Shown: positions 6,359-14,483, counted from the stretch's first letter. The stretch: 22,680 nucleotides of DNA from Actinomycetota bacterium (GCA_010024485.1 RGGX01000005.1:1-22680); one strand, 5' to 3'. The notes: generated by a model not told the origin, from the letters alone. Made by a program: numbers and translations.

Positions 6359-7588
6359 TCAACGCGTGCGCGGACGCAGTCCACTGGCCCGACCGATGGA
6401 GGAGCGGCCGAATCGGGCCCGGATCTCGTCGAGCGCCCGGTCGGCGCCATCGTGAGCCTCCGACCCCAACCCGTCGCCGGTGGTCGCCTGGGACCAGAGA
6501 TCGAGTTGCCGGGCCGGCTCGACCAGGTTGGAGGCGGACACGCCGAGAAGCCTGACCGGACCGCGGGCGATCAGCTCCCGCAGCGCGGGTTCGAGCCGCT
6601 CGATGATCTCCCCGGCGGTGTCCAGGGGTTCCCCGGCCGTCACCGACCGGGTGACGGTGTCGAAGTCGGCGAACTTGGCCTTGAGGGTCACGGTGCGCGC
6701 GGCGACCGTCGAACCTCGGAGGCGCGATGCCACCGAATCCGCGAGCCGGATCATCTCGGCACGGGCGACATCCAGGTCGGAGATGTCGGAGCCGAACGTC
6801 TCCTCCTGACCTATCGACTTGGCTCCCCGATCCGTCTCCACTGGACGATCATCGATGCCGAGGGCGAGGCGTCGGAGGTGCGTGGCCGCCGAGGCCCCCA
6901 ACCGGCCCTCGAGGAGACCGTCCGGGGCGGCGACGATGTCAGGGACACGGCGTATGCCGATGTCGTGGAGTCGGGCCAGCGTCTTCGGCCCCACACCCCA
7001 GAGCCGTTCCACCGGGAGGGTCGCCACGAAGGCGGCCTCCATCCCCGGCTCGACCACCACCACCCCCGGACCCGCGCGAACGCCGTCGCGGTCGGCGATC
7101 GGCTTGGCCTCCACCGAGGCGAGTTTCGCGACGAACTTGTTGGAGGCGACCCCGACCGAGCAGCTGAGACCGACGCGATCCGCCACCCTCCGACGTACCG
7201 TCTCAGCGATCTCCGAGGGCTCTCCGAGCAGGGAGCGCACCCCGGTCACATCGAGGAAGGCCTCGTCGAGGGCGAGGGGCTCCACCAGCGGCGTCACCGA
7301 GTCGAAGACCTCTCGGACCTCAGCGCTCACCTCGGCGTACCGCTGATGGTCGGCGGGCAGGAACACCGCGGAGGGACATCGGCGACGCGCCGTGACCGAG
7401 GCCATCGCCGAGTGCACCCCGTGGCGTCGGGCCTCGTAGGAGGCGGCGGCGACCACTCCCCGGGAACCATCGCCACCCACGACGACGGGCAGTCCGACCA
7501 GTTCCGGTCGACGCAGCAACTCGACCGAGACGTAGAACGCGTCCATGTCGACATGGAGGATCACCCGCTGCTGGCCGGACTCGGACAT
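6359..7588 (-). CDS. dinB: DNA polymerase IV (Y family)
   Basis: A 409-residue translesion polymerase that copies past damaged bases with low fidelity. The palm active site is complete: HVDMDAFYVSVELL (Asp14, with Tyr19 in the steric-gate position), GVVAAASYEARRHGVHSAM (about 44-62) and LALDEAFLDVTG (Asp108/Glu109). The helix-hairpin-helix region contains LWGVGPKTLARLHDIGI. The C-terminus carries a sliding-clamp peptide QLDLW (about 361-365), as in DinB proteins that dock on DnaN. The open frame continues to 7759, but that would overlap the divergent gene at 7644; ATG at 7588 has GGGAGG about ten bases upstream. A GTG two codons earlier is an alternative. I see only one SOS half-site upstream, so LexA control is not supported here. 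Confidence 0.96.
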   Translation of the reverse strand: MSESGQQRVILHVDMDAFYVSVELLRRPELVGLPVVVGGDGSRGVVAAASYEARRHGVHSAMASVTARRRCPSAVFLPADHQRYAEVSAEVREVFDSVTPLVEPLALDEAFLDVTGVRSLLGEPSEIAETVRRRVADRVGLSCSVGVASNKFVAKLASVEAKPIADRDGVRAGPGVVVVEPGMEAAFVATLPVERLWGVGPKTLARLHDIGIRRVPDIVAAPDGLLEGRLGASAATHLRRLALGIDDRPVETDRGAKSIGQEETFGSDISDLDVARAEMIRLADSVASRLRGSTVAARTVTLKAKFADFDTVTRSVTAGEPLDTAGEIIERLEPALRELIARGPVRLLGVSASNLVEPARQLDLWSQATTGDGLGSEAHDGADRALDEIRARFGRSSIGRASGLRPRTR

Positions 7589-7607
7589 CGACACCGATCC
7601 TCCCACG

Positions 7608-7636
7608 TCGACCGTCGCCGACGGTGCCGCTAGGTT
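7608..7636 (+). promoter_or_regulatory. Leaderless-type promoter of the small membrane protein/IMPase pair
   Basis: TAGGTT (7631-7636) lies exactly seven bases before the GTG at 7644, the classic actinobacterial leaderless arrangement. TCGACC (7608-7613), 17 bases further upstream, is a four-of-six match to TTGACA. Confidence 0.5.
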
Positions 7637-7643
7637 CGCGCCG

Positions 7644-7940
7644 GTGAGCCAACAGACCGATCCTCCCCCCGAGCGCGCCCTGTCGGCGCTGCCCTCGGTC
7701 ACCGCGAGGGCGGTCGCGTTCCTCGGCGTCCTGCTCGGCGGGCTCGCGGGCGGGCTCATCGGTCACTCCCTGGTCGACATCCAGTGCACCGGTGACTGCA
7801 GCACCCCGACAGCGCTCGGCCTCGTCCTCGGATCGGTGGTCGCCGCGCTCGGCATGGCGGTCGTCGGCGTGCTGGCCCTTCGCGCCATGGGCGAGTGGCG
7901 CGAGATCCAGGACCGGGAGCGAGCCGGACACGGCCCGTGA
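7644..7940 (+). CDS. Small two-helix membrane protein
   Basis: A 98-residue protein I do not recognise. It has a polar head, a first helix (about 22-44, VAFLGVLLGGLAGGLIG), a short loop with two cysteines (CTGDC, residues 48-52), a second helix (about 57-79) and a charged tail (EWREIQDRERAG). The loop is probably outside the membrane, so the Cys pair could form a disulfide. GTG at 7644 is chosen because a TAnnnT box is seven bases upstream and the frame further upstream overlaps the dinB promoter. The stop overlaps the GTG of the phosphatase gene (GTGA), so translation is coupled. Confidence 0.7.
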   Translation: MSQQTDPPPERALSALPSVTARAVAFLGVLLGGLAGGLIGHSLVDIQCTGDCSTPTALGLVLGSVVAALGMAVVGVLALRAMGEWREIQDRERAGHGP

Positions 7941-8752
7941 CCGCGACCTCAGACCCCCGACCGGACTCCGCCGCGGAACTGCGCGCCCTCTGCGAGCGCC
8001 TCGCCACCGAGGCCGGAGACGCCGCCCTCGCCCACCGCGGCGATGACCGACCGGCGACCTCCACCAAGTCATCGGTCACCGACCTCGTCACCGAACACGA
8101 CCTCACCGCTGAGCGGTCGATCCGAGCGACCCTCGAGGCGGAACGGCCCGACGACGCGGTGCTCGGCGAGGAGGCCGGCACTCGCGAGGGAACCACTCGT
8201 TACCGGTGGTCGATCGATCCGATCGACGGCACCACCAACTTCTTCTACGGGCTCCCGATGTGGGGCACGTCGGTGGCCGTCGCGCTCGACGACTCCACCG
8301 TGGCCGGGGCTGTGCGACTGCCGGCGCTCGGGCGCACCTACTCGGCCCACGTCGGCGGGGGCGCCACCTGCAACGGTCGACCCATCGCCGTGTCGACGAC
8401 CGAGAGGATCGACTCGACCCTGGTCGCCACCGGATTCGGCTACTCCGCCGACCTCCGGGTGTCACAGGCCGCGATCGTCACCCGCCTCATCGGGCGGGTT
8501 CGGGACATCCGCCGCACCGGTTCAGCGGCCGTGGACCTCTGCCTCGTCGCCGAGGGCAGCGTCGACGCCTACTTCGAGGAGCACCTCAACGACTGGGACG
8601 TCGCCGCGGGACTGCTGATCGCGGCCGAGGCCGGGGCCCGCATCAGCGATCTGGATGGCGAGCCCGTCCACCCGGGATCGGTGGTGGCGGCCACCCCGGG
8701 AGTGCACCGCGCCCTGCTCGAGGTGCTCGCAGACGCGCGCCGGTCGGACTGA
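7937..8752 (+). CDS. Inositol monophosphatase family protein
   Basis: A 271-residue Mg2+-dependent, lithium-sensitive-type phosphomonoesterase. The three metal sites are visible: LGEEAGT (Glu78-Glu79), the signature WSIDPIDGTTNFFYGLP (Asp94, Asp97) and LNDWDVAAGLLIAAEAGA (Asp221). RRTGSAAVDLCLVAEGSVDAY matches the central family block. Members dephosphorylate inositol-1-phosphate, histidinol phosphate (HisN) or PAP-like substrates; in actinobacteria inositol for phosphatidylinositol lipids is a plausible use, but sequence alone does not decide. The start GTG at 7937 overlaps the preceding stop by four bases; an in-frame start at 7895 would overlap that gene by 46 bases and is less likely. Confidence 0.93.
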   Translation: MTATSDPRPDSAAELRALCERLATEAGDAALAHRGDDRPATSTKSSVTDLVTEHDLTAERSIRATLEAERPDDAVLGEEAGTREGTTRYRWSIDPIDGTTNFFYGLPMWGTSVAVALDDSTVAGAVRLPALGRTYSAHVGGGATCNGRPIAVSTTERIDSTLVATGFGYSADLRVSQAAIVTRLIGRVRDIRRTGSAAVDLCLVAEGSVDAYFEEHLNDWDVAAGLLIAAEAGARISDLDGEPVHPGSVVAATPGVHRALLEVLADARRSD

Positions 8753-8813
8753 GCGGGACGGCCCGACCGGCCGACGACGGGTAACCCGCTTCCGGATCAG
8801 GCAGACTGTGAGC

Positions 8814-9494
8814 GTGGGAACACGCATCCTCACGGTGGAGGACGACGAGCGGATCAGGACAGCGGTCCGACTCGCGCTCGAGGACGAGGGCTGGACCGTC
8901 GACGAGGCCGAGAGCGGCGAGGACGCCGTGGCGATCTTCCAGACCACTCCACCCGACGTCGTGCTCATCGACATCATGCTCCCAGGGATGGACGGTTTCG
9001 AGCTGTGCCGCGGCATCCGTCGCTCGAGCGACGTCCCGGTGGTCATGGTGACCGCCCGGAACGACACCCACGACATCGTGGCGGGCCTCGAGGCCGGGGC
9101 CGACGACTACCTGACCAAACCCTTCGCGCCGAAGGAGCTCTCCGCCAGGATCCGCGCGCTGTTGCGGCGCGCGCGACCGGGGTCGTCCCCCCATGCCCGA
9201 CTCGTCTTCGGTGACCTCGAGCTCGTCCCCGATGAGGGCAAGGTGCTGCGCGGCGGCGACGAGGTGCACCTCACCAAGACCGAGTTCCGTCTGCTCTGCG
9301 AACTGGCGGACAACCCCGGCAAGGTCTTCTCACGTGAGGCACTGCTCGACAAGGTCTGGGGCTACGACTACTTCGGCGATGGCCGACTCGTGGATGTGCA
9401 CGTCAGACGCCTGCGCACCAAGATCGAGGCGGACCCGGCGAACCCGAGGCATGTCGTGACCGTCCGGGGCCTCGGCTACCGCCTCCAGACGTGA
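8814..9494 (+). CDS. mtrA: OmpR-family response regulator, MtrA-like
   Basis: A 226-residue two-domain response regulator. The receiver has the acidic pair ILTVEDD (Asp10-Asp11), the phosphorylation site LIDIMLPGMDG (Asp53), the switch threonine in VMVTARN (Thr80) and the KPF lysine (Lys102). The C-terminal winged helix shows LTKTEFRLLCELADNPGKV, REALLDKVWGYDYFGDGRLVDVHVRRLR and VRGLGYRL. It overlaps a histidine kinase gene that in turn overlaps a GerMN lipoprotein gene, the arrangement of mtrA-mtrB-lpqB in actinobacteria, so it probably controls envelope and division genes. Two in-frame GTG codons (8808 and 8814) are possible; 8814 has CAGACT six bases upstream. The gene symbol rests on context as much as sequence. 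Confidence 0.88.
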   Translation: MGTRILTVEDDERIRTAVRLALEDEGWTVDEAESGEDAVAIFQTTPPDVVLIDIMLPGMDGFELCRGIRRSSDVPVVMVTARNDTHDIVAGLEAGADDYLTKPFAPKELSARIRALLRRARPGSSPHARLVFGDLELVPDEGKVLRGGDEVHLTKTEFRLLCELADNPGKVFSREALLDKVWGYDYFGDGRLVDVHVRRLRTKIEADPANPRHVVTVRGLGYRLQT

Positions 9495-10942
9495 CCACCA
9501 CCGCCCCGGAGGTCGTCACGCCGGGGTCCGGGGAGCGCGTCCGACGGCTGCGCGGCGGTCTGCGCCGACGCATCCTGCTGATCTTCACCCTCGGTTCTGC
9601 CGTCCTGGCCCTCCTGCTCGCCGGCGCCACCTACGCCCTGACGCGATCGAACGTCGTCCAACAGACCGAGAACGCGGGCATCGAGGCCACCCGACGCAAC
9701 GCCAGGACCGTGCAGAACAACCTCCGCGGACCAACCCCGTCGGCGCAACCGGCCATCGACGCCCTCGAGTCCCTCGGCGTCCAGCGGGCCCTCATCTGGT
9801 CGAACGACCAGTGGTGGGCCGCGAGCAACCGGTACCAGTCGAGCGCGCTCCCCCAGGCCCTCGTCGACCGGGTCATCGACGACGTCGTACCGGCCCGGAT
9901 GATCAACGAGGTGGACGGCGAGCCCCACGTGGTCATCGGATGGCCCCTCGAGGAGGGAGCCGCATACTTCGAGTTCTTCACCCTCGATGAGGTGTCGACG
10001 ACCCTGCAGAGCGTGCAGCTCTCGCTCTACCTCGCGGGTGGCATCACCATCGCGCTCGCGATCGTCGCCGGTGTGGTGCTCTCCCGTCGGGCGGTCCGAC
10101 CCGTCGCCGACGCGGCGATGGCGGCGAAGGCGATCGCCGGTGGTCGGCTCGAGACCCGACTGGCCACCACCGCCGACCCCGATCTCGGCGCGCTCGCCGA
10201 CTCGTTCAACGAGATGGCGCGGGCCCTCCAGGAGCGGATCGAGCGAGATGCCCGTTTCGCCTCCGACGTCAGTCACGAGCTCCGCTCCCCGCTCATGACC
10301 CTGGCCGCCTCGATCGAGGTCATCGAGGGACGACGCGACGAGATGCCCGACCGCGCGCGGGCCGCCGTCGATCTCCTGTCGAGCGACGTCGCACGGTTCC
10401 GGACCCTCGTCGAGGATCTCCTCGAGATCTCCCGCTTCGACGCGGGGGCCATCAGCCCCACTCTCGATGAACTCCTCACGGCCGAGTTCGTCGCGCAGGC
10501 CGTCGCGATCAGCTCGCTTCCCGAGACCGAGGTCATCGTCGATGAGCGCGCGGCCTCGACGCTGATCACCGGTGATCGTCGACGACTGGCTCGCGTCATC
10601 GCGAACCTGATCGACAACGCGCGTATCCACGGTGGAGGCTCCGCCTCCGTGCACGTCGGCGTTCCGTCGGCCGATGCCGAGGTGTCGCGGGTGCGTATCG
10701 AGGTGTCCGACGACGGCCCGGGCGTGCCCGACGAGGAACGGCGCCTCATCTTCGAGCGGTTCGCCCGAGGAGGCGTGGCGGGTCGCCGACGCGACAACGA
10801 CGGTGCGGGTCTCGGTCTCGCGCTGGTGGCCGAGCACGTCCGACTTCACTCCGGCTCGGTCTGGGTCGAGACCGGACGACGTGGATCCGGTTCGACCTTC
10901 GTGATCGAACTCCCGGCCGAGGACCTTGGAGACGACTCGTGA
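9491..10942 (+). CDS. mtrB: Sensor histidine kinase, MtrB-like
   Basis: A 483-residue membrane kinase. Order of parts: helix one (about 27-49), an extracytoplasmic sensor of about 125 residues, helix two (about 177-199), a HAMP linker (RRAVRPVADAAMAAKAIAGG), and the dimerisation helix with FASDVSHELRSPLMT (His262). The ATPase domain follows, with NLIDNARIHGGG (Asn372/Asn376), DDGPGVP (about 407-413), FERFARG and GAGLGLAL (about 438-445). It would autophosphorylate and pass phosphate to the overlapping regulator (GTGA overlap at 9491). The downstream lipoprotein gene also overlaps by four bases, supporting an MtrB role in which the lipoprotein modulates the kinase. The sensor domain gives no clue to the signal. 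Confidence 0.9.
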   Translation: MTTTAPEVVTPGSGERVRRLRGGLRRRILLIFTLGSAVLALLLAGATYALTRSNVVQQTENAGIEATRRNARTVQNNLRGPTPSAQPAIDALESLGVQRALIWSNDQWWAASNRYQSSALPQALVDRVIDDVVPARMINEVDGEPHVVIGWPLEEGAAYFEFFTLDEVSTTLQSVQLSLYLAGGITIALAIVAGVVLSRRAVRPVADAAMAAKAIAGGRLETRLATTADPDLGALADSFNEMARALQERIERDARFASDVSHELRSPLMTLAASIEVIEGRRDEMPDRARAAVDLLSSDVARFRTLVEDLLEISRFDAGAISPTLDELLTAEFVAQAVAISSLPETEVIVDERAASTLITGDRRRLARVIANLIDNARIHGGGSASVHVGVPSADAEVSRVRIEVSDDGPGVPDEERRLIFERFARGGVAGRRRDNDGAGLGLALVAEHVRLHSGSVWVETGRRGSGSTFVIELPAEDLGDDS

Positions 10943-11544
10943 GCGTTCGTACTCGGGTGCCCCGGACCATGGCGGCGATCGCGCTCGCCCTGACGTTGGC
11001 GGGCTGCGGAATCCGGCCCGATGCGGCGCCTCGCGACATCCCGGTGGACGACCGTTCCCTGCCGGGCGCGCCGGTCTCGGCGGCGGGCGTCGCCGGTGGT
11101 GACGCCCGCATCTACCTGCTGACTCCGACCGAGCCCCGACAGGTCCGGTCCGTCACGCGATCCTCGGGAACACGGAACGACCTGTTGGCAGCCCTCGTCG
11201 CCGGCCCGACGGAGGATGAACTCTCACTCCAGCTCAGCTCGGCCCTCCCCGCCCAGCTCGAGGTGCTCAGCACCCGATCGGTCGGTTCGGTCCTCTACAT
11301 CGACCTCTCCCCCGCCATCGCCGAACTCTCGGGAGCAGGCCTCACCCTGGCGGTCGCCCAGATCGTCTTCACGGCCACCGACCTCGTCGGCGTCGACGCG
11401 GTCCAGCTCACCGTCGACGGCCAGCGGTTCCCCTGGCCGCGCGGGGACGGAGCGACGACGACAGGGCTACTCCGCTCCTACGACTACCCGGGTTACGCGG
11501 TCTCATCACAGCCCGACTACCCGGTGCTGCCGGCACGCGTGTGA
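10939..11544 (+). CDS. lpqB: GerMN-domain lipoprotein, short LpqB-like
   Basis: A 201-residue exported lipoprotein. The signal peptide ends in the lipobox LTLAGC, so Cys23 would be lipidated. A single GerMN domain follows: LLAALVAGPTEDE, VGSVLYIDLSPAIAELSG, LTLAVAQIVFTATDLVGVDAV, LTVDGQRFPWP and a terminal LLRSYDYPGY. In mycobacteria LpqB sits directly after mtrB and binds the MtrB sensor domain, but it is nearly 600 residues with a C-terminal beta-propeller. This protein has only the GerMN part. The GTG start overlaps the kinase stop (GTGA). The gene ends three bases from the convergent pfkA stop, leaving no room for a separate terminator. Confidence 0.82.
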   Translation: MSVRTRVPRTMAAIALALTLAGCGIRPDAAPRDIPVDDRSLPGAPVSAAGVAGGDARIYLLTPTEPRQVRSVTRSSGTRNDLLAALVAGPTEDELSLQLSSALPAQLEVLSTRSVGSVLYIDLSPAIAELSGAGLTLAVAQIVFTATDLVGVDAVQLTVDGQRFPWPRGDGATTTGLLRSYDYPGYAVSSQPDYPVLPARV

Positions 11545-11547
11545 GGC

Positions 11548-12585
11548 TCAGGCGAAGAAGATCTCAGCCACTTCGGTGAAGAGGTGGAGGTCGACCGGGC
11601 GACTCCGTCCGGCTGCCTCGGCGAGGGGCACGGTGGTGATCTCGGTGCCTCTCAGCGCCACCATCGAACCCCATGCGCCGGCATGGACGGCGTCGATGGC
11701 CGCCACTCCGAACCGGGTGGACAGAACCCGGTCGAAGGCGGTCGGGGTACCACCTCGCTGGACGTGACCGAGCAGGACCGGTCGGGTCTCGAACCCGGTC
11801 CGACGGCCGATCTCGTCGGCGACGATGTGACCGATCCCTCCGAGCTGGGCGTGACCGAACTGGTCCACCTTCGGCTCCGCTGCCGTCTGGAGCGTGCCGT
11901 CGACGGGCATGGCGCCCTCGGCCACCACCACGATCGAGGCGTACCGCCCACGACGGTGACGACGGACGAGGCGTTCGCAGACCTGGTCGATGTCGAAGGG
12001 GTGCTCAGGGACCAACACGACCGTCGCCCCTCCGGCGATGCCGGCATGGGTGGCGATCCACCCGCTGTGGCGGCCCATCACCTCGACCACCAAGACGCGG
12101 TCATGGCTCTCGGCGGTCGTGTGCAACCGGTCGATGGCATCGGTGGCGATCTGCACCGCCGTGTTGAAACCGAAGGTGAGGTCGGTGCCGACGATGTCGT
12201 TGTCGATCGTCTTCGGCACACCGAGCACCGGGATCCCGTGCTCGCGGTGCAGGCTCTCGGCGACCGTGAGCGAGCCGTTGCCGCCGATCACGATGATGCC
12301 GTCGACTCCGAGGTCGTGGATGGCCGACCTGACTCGCTCCACGCCGTCGGGATGTTCGAGCGGACTGCCCCGACGCGTCCCGAGCACGGTGCCGCCGCGC
12401 GGCAGGCTCCCCCGCATGCTCTCGACGGTGAGCGGCATGGTTCGACGATCCATGACGCCGTCCCAAGCATCGAGGAAACCGACGATGTCGTCACCGAGGA
12501 CGCGCTCACCCTTCCGGACGATCGCCCGGATGACAGCGTTCAACCCGGGACAGTCTCCGCCCCCTGTCAGGACTCCCACGCGCAC
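11548..12585 (-). CDS. pfkA: 6-phosphofructokinase
   Basis: A 345-residue phosphofructokinase making fructose 1,6-bisphosphate in glycolysis. Motifs are MRVGVLTGGGDCPGLNAVIR (first 20 residues), VLGTRRGSP (about 67-75), IGGNGSLTVAESL (about 100-112), PKTIDNDIVGTD (about 124-135, catalytic Asp128), MGRHSGWIA (about 170-178) and LGHVQRGGTPTAFDR. Phosphoryl-donor residues are mixed: Gly104 is typical of ATP enzymes, Lys125 of PPi or group III enzymes, and Asn103 replaces the usual Mg-binding Asp. The GTG at 12585 is chosen because it gives the exact family N-terminus and lies seven bases after TAGTAT; the frame stays open to 12951 but overlaps the divergent gene. Confidence 0.95.
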   Translation of the reverse strand: MRVGVLTGGGDCPGLNAVIRAIVRKGERVLGDDIVGFLDAWDGVMDRRTMPLTVESMRGSLPRGGTVLGTRRGSPLEHPDGVERVRSAIHDLGVDGIIVIGGNGSLTVAESLHREHGIPVLGVPKTIDNDIVGTDLTFGFNTAVQIATDAIDRLHTTAESHDRVLVVEVMGRHSGWIATHAGIAGGATVVLVPEHPFDIDQVCERLVRRHRRGRYASIVVVAEGAMPVDGTLQTAAEPKVDQFGHAQLGGIGHIVADEIGRRTGFETRPVLLGHVQRGGTPTAFDRVLSTRFGVAAIDAVHAGAWGSMVALRGTEITTVPLAEAAGRSRPVDLHLFTEVAEIFFA

Positions 12586-12592
12586 CACTCGG

Positions 12593-12598
12593 ATACTA
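12593..12598 (-). promoter_or_regulatory. Leaderless-type -10 box of pfkA
   Basis: Minus-strand TAGTAT ends exactly seven bases before the GTG at 12585, so transcription should begin on the start codon. Only 14 bases separate it from the -10-like box of the divergent gene. Confidence 0.6.
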
Positions 12599-12612
12599 CG
12601 AGTCACCACTGC

Positions 12613-12618
12613 TAGAAC
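12613..12618 (+). promoter_or_regulatory. Possible -10 box of the DUF4229-like gene
   Basis: TAGAAC ends six bases before the GTG at 12625. It lacks the final T of TAnnnT, so support is weaker than for pfkA. Confidence 0.3.
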
Positions 12619-12624
12619 GAACGC

Positions 12625-12933
12625 GTGGCATGGGATTCGAGCCGTGAGGTTCCCTGGCGTCGCCTCGTCCGCGAGTGGCTCCTCTACGTCGCGATCATGG
12701 CTGTCGTGCTCGTTGTCGTGGTCGACGGCGATGACCGGATCGGCGCGGTCGCCGGCCTCCTCGTCTCGGGCCCGCTCTATCTCGCCTTCGGCGCGGTACT
12801 CGCGAAGTTCGGCTACTCGCGCGAGCGACTGAAGCGCGCGAGCCGTCGCGAACCCGCGGCCGAGCCGGCCCCGACGACGCGTCCTCGACCGGCGCCGACG
12901 AGGCGCACCGGTGGCGGGCGCCCGCGCCGCTGA
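12625..12933 (+). CDS. Small membrane protein, DUF4229-like
   Basis: A 102-residue protein with two hydrophobic helices (about 19-33 YVAIMAVVLVVVV and 40-61 AVAGLLVSGPLYLAFGAVLA), then KFGYSRERLKRASRRE and a Pro/Arg-rich basic tail. The layout (helix, short acidic turn, helix with conserved S-x-x-Y, then R-rich region) resembles actinobacterial DUF4229 proteins, whose function is unknown; this is a resemblance by eye, not a firm assignment. GTG at 12625 is the first start in the frame. It is divergent from pfkA with a 39-base gap and precedes glpK by 68 bases. Confidence 0.65.
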   Translation: MAWDSSREVPWRRLVREWLLYVAIMAVVLVVVVDGDDRIGAVAGLLVSGPLYLAFGAVLAKFGYSRERLKRASRREPAAEPAPTTRPRPAPTRRTGGGRPRR

Positions 12934-12989
12934 CCGTCGCTCGACGAGCACACCGCATCCGACTCGGACGCGATGATGCGGCCGGCGAT

Positions 12990-12995
12990 TACGAT
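12990..12995 (+). promoter_or_regulatory. Leaderless-type -10 box of glpK
   Basis: TACGAT (TAnnnT) ends six bases before the ATG at 13002, and no Shine-Dalgarno sequence is present between them. No convincing -35 was seen. Confidence 0.45.
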
Positions 12996-13001
12996 CGCAC
13001 C

Positions 13002-14483
13002 ATGGCCGGGACGTGCATCATCGCCATCGACGCCGGGACCACCGGGGTCCGTTCCAGGGCCGTCTTCACCGACGGTCGCCCGCCCGTCGCCTCCTATCGT
13101 GAGTTCACCCAGCACTTCCCGAACCCGGGCGAGGTCGAGCACGACGTCGACGAGATCTGGTCGGCGGTGGTCGCCACCCTGAACGAGGTCATCGCCGAGG
13201 TAGGTGTCGACGAGGTCGCCGGTATCGGCATCACGAATCAGCGTGAGACGGTCGTCGCCTGGGACCGTTCGACCGGCGAGCCCTTCGGTACCGCCATCGT
13301 CTGGCAGGACCGACGGACCGCACAACGCTGCGACGAACTGGCGGCCGCCGGTCATCTCGAACTCATCAGACAGCGCACCGGTCTCGTCCTCGACCCCTAC
13401 TTCAGCGGCACGAAGTTCGAGTGGATGATCCGTGAGCGCTCACTGCCGACCGACGATCGTCTCGCCCTCGGCACGATCGACTCGTGGCTCATCCATCGCC
13501 TCACCTCCGGCGCTGAGCACCTCACCGACGTCACGAACGCTTCGCGAACGATGCTCTTCGACATCGGGTCGCTCTCCTGGGACGCGGAGCTCTGCGAGTT
13601 GCTCGGCGTGCCGATCGGGGCGCTCCCCGAGGTGCGCCCCTCGAGCGGTCGGCTGTGCGTGACCGCGGCCGAGGGCCTGCCGAGCGGCATCCCGGTCTCG
13701 GGGATCGCCGGAGACCAGCAGGCCGCCCTCTTCGGCCAGAACTGCCTCCGACCGGGACAGGCGAAGAACACCTACGGCACCGGGAGCTTCGTCCTGTTGA
13801 ACGTCGGACCGTCCTGCCCGGATCCGACACCGGGGATGCTGACCACCGTCGCCTGGCAGCTGGCCGACGGATCGGTGACCTACGCCCTCGAGGGCGCGGT
13901 GTTCGTCACCGGGGCCGCCATCCAGTGGTTGCGTGACGGTCTCGGCATCATCTCCGAGGCGGCCGAGATCGGTCCGCTCGCGGCATCGGTCCCCGACTCC
14001 GGGGGCGTGTTCGTGGTGCCGGCCTTCGCCGGGCTCGGTTCGCCCTGGTGGGATCCCTACGCCCGCGGAACGATCTGCGGTCTGACGCGCGGGTCCTCGA
14101 GGGCGCATCTCGCTCGCGCCGTCGTCGAGTCGATGGCCTATCAGGTGCGCGACGTCGTCGATGCCATGGTCACCGCGAGCGGCGTCCCGATCACCGACCT
14201 CCGCGTCGACGGGGGCGCGGCGGTGATGGACCTGTTGCTGCAGTTCCAGGCGGACCAGCTCGGCGTGCGCGTGGTCCGTCCGGTCGACCGCGAGTCGACC
14301 GCCCTGGGAGCGGCGTATCTGGCCGGTCTCGCCGAGGGTGTGTGGCCCGATGAGGAGGCGCTCGCCGCGGCGTGGGCCGTCGAGGCGTCCTTCGACCCGG
14401 AGCCCGATCGCACCCTTGCCGACCTCGGTCACGGGGAGTGGCTCCGCGCCGTCGAGCGCTCTCGCGGCTGGGCCGCGGACTGA
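13002..14483 (+). CDS. glpK: Glycerol kinase
   Basis: A 493-residue FGGY-family kinase converting glycerol to sn-glycerol 3-phosphate. Motifs run the whole length: IIAIDAGTTGVRSRAV (Asp10), EFTQHFPNPGEVEHDVDEIW, GITNQRETVVAWDR (Arg81-Glu82 glycerol contacts), TAIVWQDRRT, DPYFSGTKFEWM, GIAGDQQAALFGQ (catalytic Asp238), YGTGSFVL, LEGAVFVTGAAIQWL, FAGLGSPWWDPYARG and RVDGGAAVMDLLLQFQADQL. Length and motifs separate it from xylulokinases and other FGGY sugars. No glpF or glpD lies adjacent, so the glycerol source is unclear; the product also feeds phospholipid synthesis. It converges on alaC, six bases apart. Confidence 0.95.
   Translation: MAGTCIIAIDAGTTGVRSRAVFTDGRPPVASYREFTQHFPNPGEVEHDVDEIWSAVVATLNEVIAEVGVDEVAGIGITNQRETVVAWDRSTGEPFGTAIVWQDRRTAQRCDELAAAGHLELIRQRTGLVLDPYFSGTKFEWMIRERSLPTDDRLALGTIDSWLIHRLTSGAEHLTDVTNASRTMLFDIGSLSWDAELCELLGVPIGALPEVRPSSGRLCVTAAEGLPSGIPVSGIAGDQQAALFGQNCLRPGQAKNTYGTGSFVLLNVGPSCPDPTPGMLTTVAWQLADGSVTYALEGAVFVTGAAIQWLRDGLGIISEAAEIGPLAASVPDSGGVFVVPAFAGLGSPWWDPYARGTICGLTRGSSRAHLARAVVESMAYQVRDVVDAMVTASGVPITDLRVDGGAAVMDLLLQFQADQLGVRVVRPVDRESTALGAAYLAGLAEGVWPDEEALAAAWAVEASFDPEPDRTLADLGHGEWLRAVERSRGWAAD

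Noticed and set aside
7589..7650. SOS box for dinB
   Set aside because: Only one half-site (CGAAC on the minus strand near 7634-7638) is present; four bases on there is no GTTCG, so LexA control is not supported.
12613..12632. SOS-like half-site CGAAC upstream of the DUF4229-like gene
   Set aside because: The second arm is missing (GGCAT instead of GTTCG).
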